NCBI RefSeq assembly: GCF_011043735.1
Contig: NZ_JAAKGV010000004.1
Coordinates: forward strand, 1-64,000
Direction of reading: 5' to 3'
Source: Methylobacterium sp. DB0501
Lineage (GTDB): Bacteria; Pseudomonadota; Alphaproteobacteria; Rhizobiales; Beijerinckiaceae
Length of the DNA: 64,000 nt
A program made the position numbers and the translations under genes. This document shows positions 1 through 11,441 of the stretch, piece after piece. Position 1 is the stretch's first letter; each line of letters starts with the position of its first letter. Under the pieces are notes generated by a model. That model did not search any database and was not told the origin of the DNA. It was given only the letters and a program-made list of their open reading frames with translations.

Positions 1-42
1 CCCCTGAGCGCGGCCGCCAGCCCCCGTTCGGGATCCGAAGCG

Positions 43-351
43 ATGCTCACCTTCCTCAGGCCGGCCGTGGCGCTCACGGCCTTGCCGCTCGCGGCCTGCG
101 TGCCCACCGCCGCGCCGGACTGGCTGGTTGCCCCGGCCAACCCCGCCGCCGCCGTGCGCGCGCCGCGCTACTCCGCGGTCACCGCGGGCGTGACGCGCTA
201 CGACGTGGTCGATCCCAAGGACTGGCGCGAGCTCAACCGCGCCGTGACACCGAGGTCCGGCTCGGGCGGCATGGAGGGCATGGACCACTCCCGCATGCCC
301 AGCATGACCATGCCCGGCATGGGCGGCAAGCGCGACACGGGAGGGCGGTGA
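43..351 (+). CDS. Met-rich small lipoprotein
   Basis: Predicted secreted lipoprotein of 102 residues. The N-terminus has a short hydrophobic segment ending in a lipobox-like LPLAAC, so Cys19 would be lipidated. The last third is rich in Met and His (GMEGMDHSRMPSMTMPGMGG), a composition typical of periplasmic copper-binding proteins. A stop codon at 5-7 may end an upstream gene outside the window. The stop overlaps the next small ORF, and a copper P-type ATPase lies 1 kb downstream, so a copper-handling role in the envelope is inferred. No named family was recognised. Confidence 0.7.
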   Translation: MLTFLRPAVALTALPLAACVPTAAPDWLVAPANPAAAVRAPRYSAVTAGVTRYDVVDPKDWRELNRAVTPRSGSGGMEGMDHSRMPSMTMPGMGGKRDTGGR

Positions 352-494
352 TGCGCGAGCCCTGTAACCAAACCCCGCCCGCCCACGGACTCACCCCCAA
401 AGGGAACCCACGGATGACCGCGACCGGCATGCGCTCGATGTCCGAGATGAAGCTGCCGCCCTTCGGGGTCGCGCGCTTCCGGAAGCCGCGATGA
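351..494 (+). CDS. possible small Met-rich ORF
   Basis: A 47-residue ORF whose ATG overlaps the stop of the lipoprotein gene (TGATG) and whose stop overlaps the ATG at 491 of the transglycosylase gene (ATGA). The two overlaps suggest translational coupling. It contains MTATGMRSMSEM, a cluster of methionines like that of the preceding lipoprotein. It could be a real Met-rich peptide, or it could be the frameshifted tail of a longer Met-rich protein. No known family. Confidence 0.3.
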   Translation: MREPCNQTPPAHGLTPKGNPRMTATGMRSMSEMKLPPFGVARFRKPR

Positions 495-1273
495 GGCAAT
501 CATCCCCGACGAGGGCGGCGTCCCTGTCCGCGGAAGCGGCCGCCGGCATGCGAGGGGGGGTGCCGAGCGCCCTCGTCCTGCCTCGTCCCCGGCTGTTCCT
601 CGTCCCGTGCGCGGCACTCCTCCTTTCATCCCCGGCGGTCGCCGTCGGGGACGCGCCCGCGGGCGCGTCCGCCCCTACCGTAACGTCATCCGCGGGCGAT
701 GCGGCTCGCACGGCGTCGGATCAGGCCAGCTATCGGCGGATGCTCGCGCGCGAGGCCGAAGCGCGCGGAGTGCCCCCGGCCATCGCCGATGCCGTCGCGT
801 ACGTGGAGAGCGGGTACGATGCCGGCGCGGTCGGCGGGGTCGGCGAGCTCGGACTGATGCAGGTCCGGCCGACGACCGCGGCCATGCTCGGTCACACGGG
901 TCCCGCCGGGGCCCTCCTCGATCCCGCGACCAACGTCCGCTTCGGCGTCGCCTACCTCGCACAAGCTTGGAAGCTCACGAAGGGCGATCTCTGCCGCACG
1001 CTGATGAAGTACAGGGCCGGTCACGGCGAGGAGCGGATGAGCCCGCGCTCCGCCACGTACTGCCAGCGGGTGCGGGTCCGCCTCGCGGCGACCGACGCTT
1101 CCCTCGCCGGGACCGCCTCACCCTCCTTCCGGGGGAGCGTCCGCGGGGTTTCCGCGGCACGCCTCACGGAAAGCGATCCCCGTTCGGCAATCGCTCGGCG
1201 CCTGTGGGCCGAGCATGCGGCGCGTGTCCGCGGCATCGGGGCGCGCATCGACCGCATCATGCGCGGCGGCTGA
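491..1273 (+). CDS. SLT-type lytic transglycosylase
   Basis: Periplasmic murein lytic transglycosylase (lysozyme-like fold) that would cleave the glycan strands of peptidoglycan. A hydrophobic export segment (about residues 31-52) is followed by the catalytic domain: AYVESGYD carries the expected catalytic Glu (E106 with this start), followed by GLMQ and an N-x-R-F-G-V-A-Y-L segment. The start at 491 overlaps the preceding stop; an internal ATG at 548 would give a more compact signal peptide and is the alternative. Such enzymes often accompany envelope-spanning systems. Here it sits between Met-rich proteins and a copper ATPase, so help in assembling an efflux complex is possible but inferred. 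Confidence 0.82.
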   Translation: MRQSSPTRAASLSAEAAAGMRGGVPSALVLPRPRLFLVPCAALLLSSPAVAVGDAPAGASAPTVTSSAGDAARTASDQASYRRMLAREAEARGVPPAIADAVAYVESGYDAGAVGGVGELGLMQVRPTTAAMLGHTGPAGALLDPATNVRFGVAYLAQAWKLTKGDLCRTLMKYRAGHGEERMSPRSATYCQRVRVRLAATDASLAGTASPSFRGSVRGVSAARLTESDPRSAIARRLWAEHAARVRGIGARIDRIMRGG

Positions 1274-1355
1274 GAACCTGTCGGAGCAAGCCACGTGAAC
1301 GTCCGCTCCAGCCCGGTCCCGCCCGCCGTCGGCGGCAGCTTGGAGGTCTGAACCC

Positions 1356-3716
<2,361 letters not shown>

Positions 3717-3842
3717 GACGCGGCCGTGACCTGCGCATCGCCATCCTTCGCCGACGGACCTCGCCCAACCCGCGGCGTGCAGGCCCGGCGCAGTCGAAGC
3801 CGGGGACGTGCCCCCTCCCCCTCCGAGCAACCGCATGAGCCC

Positions 3843-4667
3843 GTGGAGACCGTGACCACGCACCCGCTCGCACTCGGCGTCGCGGACGCCTACCTCGCCC
3901 TGGTCGATGCCGTCGTCCCGGAGTTCGTCGAGACCTTGTACCTCGTCGGTTCCGCCGCCATGGGCGACTTCCGGCCCCCGCTCAGCGACGTGAATTTCGT
4001 GGCGGTGTCCCTGGCTCGCCCGGGGCGGGGGGAGCTGGCCGCCCTCGCCGAGGCCCACGCCGACCTCGCGCTCGGTTGGCCGGCCCCGGCGCTCGACGGC
4101 ATCTACCTGACCTGGAACGACCTGCGGGCCGGCCCGCTTGCCGTCCCGAACAGCCCCTGCGTCCAGCGGGGGCGACTTTTCGAGTCCGGGTGCCACGACC
4201 AGCATCCGCTCACTTGGAGCGTCCTAAGGGCCAGCGCAGTCACCGTTCGCGGTCCACTCTGCGCGGGCACCGGGCTCTGGCGTGGTGCGGCCCATCTCGA
4301 ACGATGGGCCCTGGCCAGCGCCAATGGATGCTGGGGCATATGGCTCGGACCCGATACGGCGGACGAAACACTCCTCGCGGCGGACGGGGTCGAACGGTTC
4401 GTCCTCGGTATGTGCCGGCTCCATTACGTACTCGCAACCGAGGTCGTACCCTCGAAGAGCAACGCCGGCCTGTATGGGTTGATCACTTTCCAGCCGGAGT
4501 GGCATCGCATCATCGACGAAGCCCTACGCGTCCGTAGGGAGCCCGAGGTGGCCGGCCTCTACGGGACGCTTGGAGAGCGCGGCCGCGACGCGTTGGCTGT
4601 TGTCCGCATCGTCGCGGACGATGCACGAACGCTCGTCGTCAGTCCTGGCGGTTCAAGACCGGGCTGA
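3843..4667 (+). CDS. aminoglycoside adenylyltransferase-like nucleotidyltransferase
   Basis: Protein of 274 residues resembling the AadA / DUF4111 nucleotidyltransferases that adenylate aminoglycosides. The N-terminal motif reads GSAAMGDFRPPLSDVN. The GS and first Asp (D49) fit the family, but the second acidic residue of the D-x-D pair is Asn (N51), which may weaken or abolish metal-dependent catalysis. The C-terminal half has the helical segment with VLGMCRLHYVLATEVVPSK that aligns by eye with AadA. GTG at 3843 was chosen because sequence before it is low-complexity and Arg-rich; GTG 3852 is equally possible. Substrate unknown. Confidence 0.6.
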   Translation: METVTTHPLALGVADAYLALVDAVVPEFVETLYLVGSAAMGDFRPPLSDVNFVAVSLARPGRGELAALAEAHADLALGWPAPALDGIYLTWNDLRAGPLAVPNSPCVQRGRLFESGCHDQHPLTWSVLRASAVTVRGPLCAGTGLWRGAAHLERWALASANGCWGIWLGPDTADETLLAADGVERFVLGMCRLHYVLATEVVPSKSNAGLYGLITFQPEWHRIIDEALRVRREPEVAGLYGTLGERGRDALAVVRIVADDARTLVVSPGGSRPG

Positions 4668-4929
4668 AGGGGCTGGTCCCCAAATCGCCCGGTCGGGAAC
4701 GGCCGCGCTGCGGTTCGCGGTAGCCTACGCCGTCCAGAGCTTGGCCGTTACGCCAGGCATGCGGGCGGGCCGCGGAAAGGGAGCCAACGTGATCGGCCTT
4801 CGTTCTGCCGGACGCCCCTCCGGCGGTCCCGGGAGAGGCAGGCCTTAGCCTATTCGGAGGTATTCGGGCTAGGCGCGCTGCGCCCTTCTGCCCGGACAAC
4901 CGCCAGAGCCTTGTCGCCAGGAGTACCCG

Positions 4930-6219
4930 TTGCTTACCCCGCCGATCATCCACGACCTGATCCATCAGACGTTGGGCCTCGACCACACCCGCACCCACTG
5001 GTGGGTGGACCTCGTCACCGTCCTGGTCCTCGTCGTGGCGCCTGGCTGGACCGCTTGGCTCGCTGCCCGGTCGGGCCTGCGCTGGGCCGCCGCCCGGTGG
5101 CATCGCACCCGCGGGATGGCGGCGCTTCCGCCACCCGCCGCGGCCATGGACGAGCCGGGACGGCCGAGCTCTCGTCCGGCCGTGGCGGCGCGGCTGGAGT
5201 CCTACGTCGTGCGTGCGACGTCGCGGCTGCAGGTCCGTCTCGTGCTCCTCTCCGTCCTGACGCTGCCGGCGGCCTGGCTCCTCCTTGAGATCCCCAAGCA
5301 CATCATCAACCACGCGCTTGCCGATGACGCGGGCGACGGTCACCCGAAGATGGCCTTCGTCGGCCTCCATCTGGGCCGCATCGAGCTGCTGTTCGCGCTG
5401 TGCGCCAGCTACCTGGCCGTGCTCACGCTCAGCGGTCTCGCCAAGTACGCGGTCAGTCGGGTCCGGGGGCGCGTGAACGAGCGCCTCGTGCGCCGCCTCC
5501 GCCTCGCCGTCGTCCGTCGCGCGCGCGGCGAGCGCTCCCCCGAACGGGGGGCCACGCTAGCCGCCGTCGCGGTCCAGGAGATCGAGCCCATCGGCTACTT
5601 CGGCGGCAGCCTAGTGGTGGTGCCGCTCGTCCAAGGTGGCACGCTCGTGACCAGCATCGTGTTCCTCCTCCTGCAGAACGCCGCCCTGGCCATGGCAGCC
5701 CTGATCATGCTGCCGGTCCAGCTGAGTATCCTGCCGCGGTTGCAGGGGCGGTTGAACGCGAAGGTCCGGCAAAGGGTGCATGCCACGCGGGAGCTGGGGG
5801 CGCTCCTCACCGCTCCCGCGCTCGCGCGGCAGGCCGGCCGCGAGGCGTGCGAGCCCTCCGACCTGAGCCGGCAGATGCGGCAGGCCCGGAAGCTTGAGGG
5901 GGTGCGCATCGAGATCAACGACCTGAAGGGCCGGCTCAAGGGCCTCTACAACTACACCTCAAACCTCACCCCGTTCTTCTTCTTCTCGATCGGCGGCTAC
6001 CTCGTCGTGCAGGGTCAGCTCTCGCTCGGCGCGCTCGTCGCAGCCCTGGCCGCCTACAAGGAGATCGCCCCGGCCATGCGCGAGCTGTTCGACTTCGCCC
6101 AAGCCTGGTCCGACGCGAGCGCGCGCTTCGAGGAGGTCACCAAGGCCCTCGGGCCGGCGGGGCATGGGGATCGCGCGACGGAGAGGTCAGCGCGCGACCG
6201 GACCGTTCGGGCGGCCTGA
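4930..6219 (+). CDS. ABC-exporter membrane domain lacking an ATPase domain
   Basis: Membrane protein of 429 residues. An N-terminal segment (about 24-48) is followed by an ABC type-1 exporter transmembrane region: hydrophobic stretches near 100-120, 150-175, 220-260 and 345-380, with the exporter-like YLVVQGQLSLGALVA and a later ARFEEV. In full-length relatives an ATP-binding domain follows at this point; here the protein ends about 20 residues later and no Walker A or ABC signature appears downstream before 6340. Either it is a 3'-truncated gene or a half-transporter that borrows an ATPase encoded elsewhere. Substrate unknown. Confidence 0.6.
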   Translation: MLTPPIIHDLIHQTLGLDHTRTHWWVDLVTVLVLVVAPGWTAWLAARSGLRWAAARWHRTRGMAALPPPAAAMDEPGRPSSRPAVAARLESYVVRATSRLQVRLVLLSVLTLPAAWLLLEIPKHIINHALADDAGDGHPKMAFVGLHLGRIELLFALCASYLAVLTLSGLAKYAVSRVRGRVNERLVRRLRLAVVRRARGERSPERGATLAAVAVQEIEPIGYFGGSLVVVPLVQGGTLVTSIVFLLLQNAALAMAALIMLPVQLSILPRLQGRLNAKVRQRVHATRELGALLTAPALARQAGREACEPSDLSRQMRQARKLEGVRIEINDLKGRLKGLYNYTSNLTPFFFFSIGGYLVVQGQLSLGALVAALAAYKEIAPAMRELFDFAQAWSDASARFEEVTKALGPAGHGDRATERSARDRTVRAA

Positions 6220-6340
6220 GCGAAGCCGGCGAGCGCCGGAGCCTCGCGAGATGGCGTCCGGCCCCGCGCGACGACGCCATCCCGCATGGCCGGGCGCCCC
6301 TGGGAGGCGGCACCTCCCTCACCCTCCGGCACGGCCGCTC

Positions 6341-7795
6341 CTACCGCAGCAGCGTCGCGCCGAGCTGTGCCAGCCCGCGCCCCAGGCCCGGCGCGATGCC
6401 GAGGCCCAGCGTCCCTGCCGTGCACAAGCCGAGCGCCCATGCGTAGCCGGAGCCGGATGCCGGCCCCTCGGCACGGTCCGGGTCCCTGAAGTACGTCTCC
6501 GCGATGACGGCCGCGTAGTAGAACAGCGCCACCGCCATGTTGGCGGCGGCCACCACGGCCAGCCAAGCGAAGCCGCCCTCGATGGCGGCCACGAGCAGGA
6601 AGACCTTGCCGGCGAAGCCCGCCAACGGCGGGACGCCCGCGAGCGACAGGAGGGCGAGCGCCAGCGCCGCCGCTGGCCCCGGCGCCCGCCGTCCGAGGCC
6701 GCGGATCGCGGCGAGGGCGTCGCTCCCGGTCATGCGCTCGACCTGCGCGACCACCGCAAACGCCGAGAGGTTCATCAGGAGATAGGCCGCGAGGTAATAG
6801 CCTATGGCCGGCAGGGCGTCCGGGGCCTGCCCGGCCACCGCAACCCCCATCAGCACGTAGCCGGCCTGGGCGATGCTCGAATAGGCCAGCAGGCGCTTCA
6901 GGCTCGCCTGGCGGAGGGCCACCAGGTTGCCGAAGGTCATCGTCGCGGCGGCCAGGAGCGCGAGCACGGTCGGCCAGGCGGCGAGGCCGTCCGGCATCGC
7001 CGCCAGCAGGAAGCGGATGAGGCCGGCGAAGGCTGCCACCTTCGGCACGACCGAGACGAAGCCCGAGGCGGGGGCCGTCCCGCCCTGGAACACGTCCGGG
7101 GCCCAGACGTGGAACGGCACCAGCGTCATCTCGAAGCCGTAGCCGACGAGGACCAAGCCGAAGGCCAGCGCCACCCAGGCCCGGTCGGCGCCGGCCAACC
7201 CCGCCCCGATGGCCCGCAGGTTCAGGCTGCCGGTGAGGCCGAACAGGAAGGTGAGGCCGTAGGCCATCACCGCCAGCGCGGCGGCGCCGTAGAGGAAGTA
7301 CTTGAGCGTCGCCTCCTGGGCCGGTCCGTCGCTCCGCACGAGCAGGACGAGCAGGTAGGAGGGGAAGCTCACCATCTGCAGGAACAGGATGATGAGGCCG
7401 AGATCCGTCGCCGCCGTGAGCCCCATGCCACCGACGGTCGCCATGAGCAGCGCGACCGGGTGGTGCGGTTCCTGCTCGCTCCCGCGGAAGTGGGACCCGA
7501 GCGCGAGCAGGCTCACCAGGGCGCCGGCCTCGATGACCAACTGGTAGAAGCCCCGGAACGGATCGACGGCGTATGTGCCGCAGAAGGCCTCGCGCGGCGG
7601 GGCCGTCAGCATCGGCGCGGTCAGGCCCATCGCGACGAGCAGGGCGAGGAGCGCGACGGCGGCGGGCAGGCGGCGCCACCGGCCCCGGACCCAGCCGGCA
7701 ACCGGGACCAGCGCGAGGGCGCTTCCCGCCAGGACCATCTCGGGCGCGACGGCGCCGAGATCCATGCAGCCGCCCATCGTCTGCCCGCCGGTCAT
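6341..7795 (-). CDS. nuoN: NADH-quinone oxidoreductase-like subunit N
   Basis: Antiporter-like membrane subunit of complex I, 484 residues, the last gene of a seven-gene nuo cluster. Family landmarks include LKYFLYGAAAL, FKVPFHVWAPDV-like LVPFHVWAPDVFQG, KRLLAYSSIAQAGY and LAGVPPLAGF. The start is the ATG at 7795, which overlaps the nuoM stop (ATGA), as expected for coupled translation. The frame is open well upstream, but that part is antisense or shadow sequence inside nuoM. In normal complex I this subunit takes part in proton translocation; in this cluster no electron-input subunits are present, so its partner is unknown. Confidence 0.93.
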   Translation of the reverse strand: MTGGQTMGGCMDLGAVAPEMVLAGSALALVPVAGWVRGRWRRLPAAVALLALLVAMGLTAPMLTAPPREAFCGTYAVDPFRGFYQLVIEAGALVSLLALGSHFRGSEQEPHHPVALLMATVGGMGLTAATDLGLIILFLQMVSFPSYLLVLLVRSDGPAQEATLKYFLYGAAALAVMAYGLTFLFGLTGSLNLRAIGAGLAGADRAWVALAFGLVLVGYGFEMTLVPFHVWAPDVFQGGTAPASGFVSVVPKVAAFAGLIRFLLAAMPDGLAAWPTVLALLAAATMTFGNLVALRQASLKRLLAYSSIAQAGYVLMGVAVAGQAPDALPAIGYYLAAYLLMNLSAFAVVAQVERMTGSDALAAIRGLGRRAPGPAAALALALLSLAGVPPLAGFAGKVFLLVAAIEGGFAWLAVVAAANMAVALFYYAAVIAETYFRDPDRAEGPASGSGYAWALGLCTAGTLGLGIAPGLGRGLAQLGATLLR

Positions 7796-9267
7796 GGAAG
7801 GTGCGCCAGGGCTGCGGTCGTGCCGTCGAGCAGCGCGACGAGGACGGCCGGCAGGACGCCGATGCCGACCGCCAGGGCCGCGAGCGCCCCCGCCGCGCCC
7901 GCCTCGGCCGCCGTGAGGGGCGGCAGCGCCGGCATGTCGGGCGGCGCCCGACCCATCAGCAGGCCCGTCATCAACCGGAGGTAGACCGCGGTCGTCACGA
8001 CGAGCGCGAGGACGGCGAGCGCGGCGACCCAGGCGGAGAGCTGCAGGGCGGCGCCGATGGCCTGGAACTCCGCGATGAAGCCGGACAGGCCCGGGAGCCC
8101 GAGCGAGCCGAAGGCGAGCAGGCCGAACAGCCCGCTGAAGGCCGGCATCGCGCCGATCAGGCCGCCGAAGCGGGCGAGTTCCCGCGTGCCGGCGCGGTGC
8201 TGGAGCATTCCCACGAGCAGGAACATGCCGCCGGTCAGGAAGCCGTGGCTGACCATCTGCACGGCGGCGCCGTTGAGCGCCAGCCGGCGCACGCCCTCGT
8301 TGCCGGCCAGCGCCGCCACCGCGACGCCGAGCGTGACGAAGCCCATGTGGTTGACGGAGGTGTAGGCGACGAGCCGCTTCATGTCGGACTGCGCCAGCGC
8401 CGCCAGGGCCCCGTAGAGGAGCGAGGCCAACGCCAGCGCGACGAGAAGCCAGCCGAACCGTGCGACCGTGTCCGGCAGGGTCGGCAGCAGCACGGCGAGC
8501 ATGCCGTAGCCGCCCATCTTGAGCTGGAGACCGGCCAGCACGACGCTGCCCTCGGTCGGCGCCTCGACATGCGCGTCGGGCAACCAGTTGTGCAGCGGCA
8601 CCACCGGGAGCTTCACCCCGAACCCGAGGAGGAGGGCCAGGAAGACGAGGCCGCCCGCGAGCGGGGTCCGGTCCAGCGGCCGCGCCTGGACGATGGCTGG
8701 AAGCGAGAAGGTGTGGGGCTCCATGGCGAGGTAGAGGGCGAGGAAGCCGAGCAGCATGGCGAGGCTGCCGGCGCGGGTGTAGAGGAAGAACTTGAGCGCC
8801 GCGTACCGCCGCCGCTCCCCGCCCCAGATGCCGACGATGAAGTACATCGGCACCAGGCCGACCTCGAAGAACAGGTAGAACAGCAGCAGGTCCTGCGCCG
8901 CGAACAATCCGATCAGCCCGGTCGCGAGCAGGAGGAAGAGGAAGGCGTGGGCGTGCGCCCGGTCGTGCTCGCCCAGCACGTAGACCATCACCACCGTGAG
9001 CAGGAGGGCGGTGAGCAGGATCAGCGACAGGGAGAGGCCGCCGACGGCGACGTCGTACGCCGCCCCGACCGACGGGATCCACGGCAGGGTCGCCCGCCAT
9101 TGCAGGCCTCCCCCTGGCTCGAATCCGGCCCAGAGCGCCAGCGCCGCGGCGAGCGTCAGGATCGCGCCGCCGAGAGCGACGTGACGCGCGAGACCCGGGC
9201 GGCCGCGCGGCAACGCCAGCACGACGAGGCCCGTCAGGAGGGGGAGGAAGATCGTCGCCGTGAGCAT
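7792..9267 (-). CDS. nuoM: NADH-quinone oxidoreductase-like subunit M
   Basis: Antiporter-like membrane subunit, 491 residues, close to the usual NuoM length. The conserved TM5 glutamate is present (FFEVGLVPMYF, E135), as are the TM7 lysine (GVKLPVVPLHNWLPDAH, K219) and the KRLVAYTSVNHMGF segment. These are the residues expected of a proton channel, so the subunit looks functional. The start ATG at 9267 lies 15 bp after the nuoL stop. Its stop overlaps nuoN. Confidence 0.94.
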   Translation of the reverse strand: MLTATIFLPLLTGLVVLALPRGRPGLARHVALGGAILTLAAALALWAGFEPGGGLQWRATLPWIPSVGAAYDVAVGGLSLSLILLTALLLTVVMVYVLGEHDRAHAHAFLFLLLATGLIGLFAAQDLLLFYLFFEVGLVPMYFIVGIWGGERRRYAALKFFLYTRAGSLAMLLGFLALYLAMEPHTFSLPAIVQARPLDRTPLAGGLVFLALLLGFGVKLPVVPLHNWLPDAHVEAPTEGSVVLAGLQLKMGGYGMLAVLLPTLPDTVARFGWLLVALALASLLYGALAALAQSDMKRLVAYTSVNHMGFVTLGVAVAALAGNEGVRRLALNGAAVQMVSHGFLTGGMFLLVGMLQHRAGTRELARFGGLIGAMPAFSGLFGLLAFGSLGLPGLSGFIAEFQAIGAALQLSAWVAALAVLALVVTTAVYLRLMTGLLMGRAPPDMPALPPLTAAEAGAAGALAALAVGIGVLPAVLVALLDGTTAALAHLP

Positions 9268-9282
9268 CGGGTCAACTCGGGT

Positions 9283-11133
9283 TCAGGGCCAGAGCAGGAG
9301 GGCGCCGGCCGCCAGGGCGGCCGTGGCCCAGGCGAACAGGCCGAGCGTGTAGAGGTAGAGGCGGCCGGCTTGGAGCGCGCGGAGCCGCTCGCCCCCGGCG
9401 GCCAGCCAAGCCGCGAGCCCGTCCCCCAGGCGTGCGAAGCCGCGCACCTCGATGCGACCGGCCGCCTCGCCGGCGCCCCAGGTCCACCCGGCGACGCGTC
9501 GGGCCGCCGCGTCGAGCGCGTCCTCAAGGGGTCCGAGGCGCCGGGCGAGCTGCGTCGTCCAGCGTGCCGGGGCCGCCGTGGCCGCCGAAAGCCCGGCGGC
9601 GAGCCGAGCCGGCCACGGGCCGAGCGCGGGTGATCCGCCCCTTCCCCTGGCAACCCCGATGCCGAGGCCGAGGAGGCCGGCCGCGATGCCGAGGTTCCGC
9701 AAGGAGACCTCCGCCCCGGGGTCGGCCTCGAACGGCAGGAGGGCGCCGAGGCTGCCGGCCAGCAGCCAGCCGAGTACCGCCGCGGCGAGCGCCAGCGCGA
9801 GCGTGCCCGCGCGCATCGTCCAGGCGGTCTTGCCGGTCCCGGCCCGGTCTCGGCGCCGGCCTAGGAAGGCTGCGGTCCCCGCGCGACCGATGTAGGTCCC
9901 GCCGAGAAGGACGAGCAGCACGACGAGCGCCCCCGCCCCCGGACCGTGTTGCGACGCGACGGCGAGGATGCCCTCCTCGCTCCAGAATCCGGAGAGCGGC
10001 GGAACGCCGGCGAGTGCGAGGGCCGCGACGAGGAAGGCGGCTCCCGCGAGGGGCAGGGCGCGGAGGAAACCGCCCAGGCGGTCGAGCGCGCGCGTGCCCG
10101 CCCGCTCCTGCACGATGCCTGCCGCCAGGAACAGGGTTGACTTGAAGGCCGCATGCACCGCGAGGTGGAAGGCCGCGGCGCGGGCGCCGCCGAGGCCGAG
10201 CGCGACCATCATCTCGCCGAGTTGGGAGCAGGTGGACCAGGCGAGCACCCGCTTCAGGTCCGCCTCGGCGGTCGCGACGAGCGCCGCGAAGACCGCCGTG
10301 ACCGCACCGACCCAGAACAGGGCAGCCATCGCGAGCGGGGCCGCGGCGAAGACCGCGTCGAGGCGAAGGACGAGGAACACGCCGGCGGCGACCATGGTGG
10401 CCGAGTGCAGCAGGGCCGAGACCGGGGTGGGCCCGACCATGGCGTCGGGGAGCCACGCGGAGAACGGCAGCTGGGCGCTCTTGCCGAGCGCGCCGGCGAG
10501 CATGAGGAGCGCCATCGCGGTCACCGCGCCGGGAGCGACCCTGCCCGCCTCGACGGCCCCGGCGAGCGCGTCGACGTCCGTGGTCCCCGTGGCTGCGAGC
10601 GCCAGCAACCATCCGAGCAGGAGGCCGACGTCGCCGGCCCTCGTCATCAGGAACGCCTTGGAGGCTGCACCGGCGGCCCCCGGCGCGGCGTGCTCGAAGC
10701 CGATCAGCAGGAAGGACGCCAAACCGACCATCTCCCAGGCCGCGAACAGGAGCGCGAGGGAGTTCGCCAGGACGAGGGCCAGCATGGCCCCTACGAACAG
10801 GCCGAGTTCGGCGAAGAAGCGGGGCCGGTCCGGGCGGCCGCCCATGTATCCGACCCCGTAGGTGGCGACGCATACGGCGACGCCGGCGACGACCATCGCG
10901 ACGAACCGGGTGAGAGGGGTCGCCGCGAGCCCGACGGTCAGCCGGTAGTCCCCGCTCTCGAACCAGCTCACGGTCATCGTTGCCCCGGTTGGGACCAGCG
11001 CGAGCGCGACGAGGGAGAGGGCGACCCCGGCGACCACGAGTTCGCCGCCGCCCCATGGCAGGCGCCGGCCGGCGGCGAGGGCCGTGACTGCCGCGAGGAG
11101 CGGCAGGAGGGGGATGGCCAGGAGCGCCGTCAT
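9283..11133 (-). CDS. nuoL: NADH-quinone oxidoreductase-like subunit L
   Basis: Largest antiporter-like membrane subunit, 616 residues, the same size as classical NuoL. Conserved channel residues are visible: AAWEMVGLASFLLIGF (E134) and GALGKSAQLPFSAWLPDAM (K218), then KRVLAWSTCSQLGEM. The C-terminal 150 residues keep a long amphipathic stretch and a last hydrophobic helix (LYLYTLGLFAWATAALAAG), so the lateral helix that clamps the antiporter subunits seems to be retained. The start at 11133 overlaps the nuoK stop (ATGA). The length and lateral helix argue for membership of a multi-subunit complex rather than an Mrp or DabB-type partner. Confidence 0.94.
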   Translation of the reverse strand: MTALLAIPLLPLLAAVTALAAGRRLPWGGGELVVAGVALSLVALALVPTGATMTVSWFESGDYRLTVGLAATPLTRFVAMVVAGVAVCVATYGVGYMGGRPDRPRFFAELGLFVGAMLALVLANSLALLFAAWEMVGLASFLLIGFEHAAPGAAGAASKAFLMTRAGDVGLLLGWLLALAATGTTDVDALAGAVEAGRVAPGAVTAMALLMLAGALGKSAQLPFSAWLPDAMVGPTPVSALLHSATMVAAGVFLVLRLDAVFAAAPLAMAALFWVGAVTAVFAALVATAEADLKRVLAWSTCSQLGEMMVALGLGGARAAAFHLAVHAAFKSTLFLAAGIVQERAGTRALDRLGGFLRALPLAGAAFLVAALALAGVPPLSGFWSEEGILAVASQHGPGAGALVVLLVLLGGTYIGRAGTAAFLGRRRDRAGTGKTAWTMRAGTLALALAAAVLGWLLAGSLGALLPFEADPGAEVSLRNLGIAAGLLGLGIGVARGRGGSPALGPWPARLAAGLSAATAAPARWTTQLARRLGPLEDALDAAARRVAGWTWGAGEAAGRIEVRGFARLGDGLAAWLAAGGERLRALQAGRLYLYTLGLFAWATAALAAGALLLWP

Positions 11134-11441
11134 CCGTTCAGGTCGGTGTAGGCGTCGACCTCGACGGTCCGGCGCTGCCGGTAGAGCAGCAGTACGAGGG
11201 CGAGACCGATGGCCATCTCGATAGCCCCCACGGTGACGACCAGGATGGCGAGGACCTGCGCGGAGTAGTCGGTCGGCGCGGTGAAGCGCCAGAACGCGAC
11301 GACGTTCAGGCCGATGGCGTTGAGGAGCACCTCGACCCCCATCAGGACCATGACCGCCGAGCGCTGGGCGACGACAGTGTAGACGCCGATGGCGAACAGG
11401 AGCGCGGCGACGACGAGATAGGCGGTCAGCGGCACGGTCAT
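11130..11441 (-). CDS. nuoK: NADH-quinone oxidoreductase-like subunit K
   Basis: Small membrane subunit of 103 residues with three hydrophobic helices, the usual NuoK size. Family features are GVEVLLNAIGLNVVAF (the TM2 Glu is E37) and VGAIEMAIGLALVLLLYR (TM3 Glu, E74). Both acidic residues that line the central proton path in complex I are present. The start overlaps the nuoJ stop and its stop overlaps nuoL, both by ATGA, so the cluster is tightly coupled. Confidence 0.94.
   Translation of the reverse strand: MTVPLTAYLVVAALLFAIGVYTVVAQRSAVMVLMGVEVLLNAIGLNVVAFWRFTAPTDYSAQVLAILVVTVGAIEMAIGLALVLLLYRQRRTVEVDAYTDLNG

Noticed and set aside
6164-7984. Plus-strand open frame of 606 codons
   Set aside because: Antisense to nuoN; no domain, and the sense strand is clearly coding.
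7573-9633. Very long plus-strand open frame of 686 codons
   Set aside because: It is antisense to nuoL, nuoM and nuoN and its translation is Arg/Gln/Glu-rich low complexity, as expected from GC-rich antisense sequence.
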